NCBI GenBank assembly: GCA_012719255.1
Contig: JAAYAS010000324.1
Coordinates: 1-5,229, forward strand
DNA from: Microbacteriaceae bacterium
GTDB taxonomy: Bacteria; Actinomycetota; Actinomycetes; Actinomycetales; Microbacteriaceae
Length of the DNA stretch: 5,229 nucleotides
Reading direction: 5' to 3'
Each line of letters starts with the position of its first letter. Positions within the stretch are counted from its first letter, which is position 1. Below the pieces are notes generated by a model that was not told where the DNA came from, did no database searches, and saw nothing but the letters and a program-made list of their open reading frames with translations. Made by a program: the position numbers and the translations under genes. Positions 5,048-5,229 of the stretch are shown here, one piece after another.

Positions 5048-5229
5048 CTACGAGAGCATCGCCTTGTCGTCGACGACGGCGCCCTTGATCGCCGCGAAGC
5101 GGCCGAGCAGTTCGTCGACGGTGGTGCGCCGCTTCGCCTCGCCCTCGACCTCGTAGATGATGCGGCCCTCGTGCATCATGATGAGCCGGTTGCCGAGCTC
5201 GATCGCCTGGTGCATGTTGTGGGTCACCA
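5048..5229 (-). CDS. ABC transporter ATP-binding protein, C-terminal fragment (COG1101-like)
   Basis: Only the last 60 codons are inside the window; the gene enters from the right edge and ends at TAG 5050-5048. The fragment starts VTHNMHQAIELGNRLIM, with the switch (H-loop) His of an ABC ATPase as its third residue, followed by the terminal strands (MMHEGRIIYEVEGE) and a helix KRRTTVDELLGRF. The ALELGNR-like segment and the TVDELL.RF ending resemble the COG1101 group. Those ATPases work with a COG2984 binding protein and a COG4120 permease in uptake systems of the tryptophan/TrpX type. Walker A, signature and Walker B lie outside the window. If the group is right, the binding protein and permease genes should lie just upstream, to the right. 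ABC identity is strong; the subgroup is from memory of sequence patterns. Confidence 0.85.
   Translation of the reverse strand, partial: VTHNMHQAIELGNRLIMMHEGRIIYEVEGEAKRRTTVDELLGRFAAIKGAVVDDKAMLS

Noticed and set aside
1..5229. CRISPR arrays, tRNA or rRNA genes, toxin-antitoxin pairs, phage or defence modules
   Set aside because: I read both strands and saw no spaced direct repeats, cloverleaf, rRNA motif or defence-type domain. Nearly all the sequence is accounted for by the listed genes.

Overview
This is a GC-rich window (low seventies % by eye, except the first ~160 bases) with almost no spacer DNA, GC-heavy third codon positions and TANNNT-type -10 boxes. Together with a DUF3039 protein, this points to an actinobacterium. 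A Microbacteriaceae-like host is my best guess, but the sequence does not prove it.

Layout, left to right. Bases 1-155 are the 5' end of an IS481-family insertion sequence: terminal end at 155, a 93-nt leader, and the first 20 codons of its transposase running off the left edge. The presumed target duplication CCTAGG (156-161) contains the TAG stop of the neighbouring host gene, which therefore stays intact. Bases 157-4507 hold five host genes, all on the minus strand. In transcription order they are a nitrilase-superfamily amidohydrolase (4507-3683), an ABC ATPase with a long acidic N-terminal extension (3652-2528), its multi-spanning permease (2531-975), a DUF3039 protein (938-654) and a PaaI-like hotdog thioesterase (654-157). 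ATPase and permease overlap by 4 nt, and DUF3039 and thioesterase by 1 nt, so these are two translationally coupled pairs. The wider cluster may be one operon with internal promoters: TANNNT boxes sit 6-7 nt before the start codons of the nitrilase, ATPase and DUF3039 genes, as expected for leaderless transcripts.

A 121-bp divergent region (4508-4628) separates this block from a plus-strand gene (4629-4976) for a small protein with an almost purely Asp/Glu tail. That gene has a clear promoter and Shine-Dalgarno site. A perfect 28-bp GC-rich hairpin (4981-5039) then lies between it and a convergent minus-strand gene, of which only the C-terminal 60 codons are seen. These codons belong to an ABC ATPase resembling the COG1101 type.

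No complete new multi-gene system is evident. The most interesting items are the insertion sequence placed on a stop codon with a leader hairpin that would hide its ribosome site and UUG start, the repeated leaderless-promoter geometry, the hyper-acidic small protein, and the acidic extension on the ABC ATPase.
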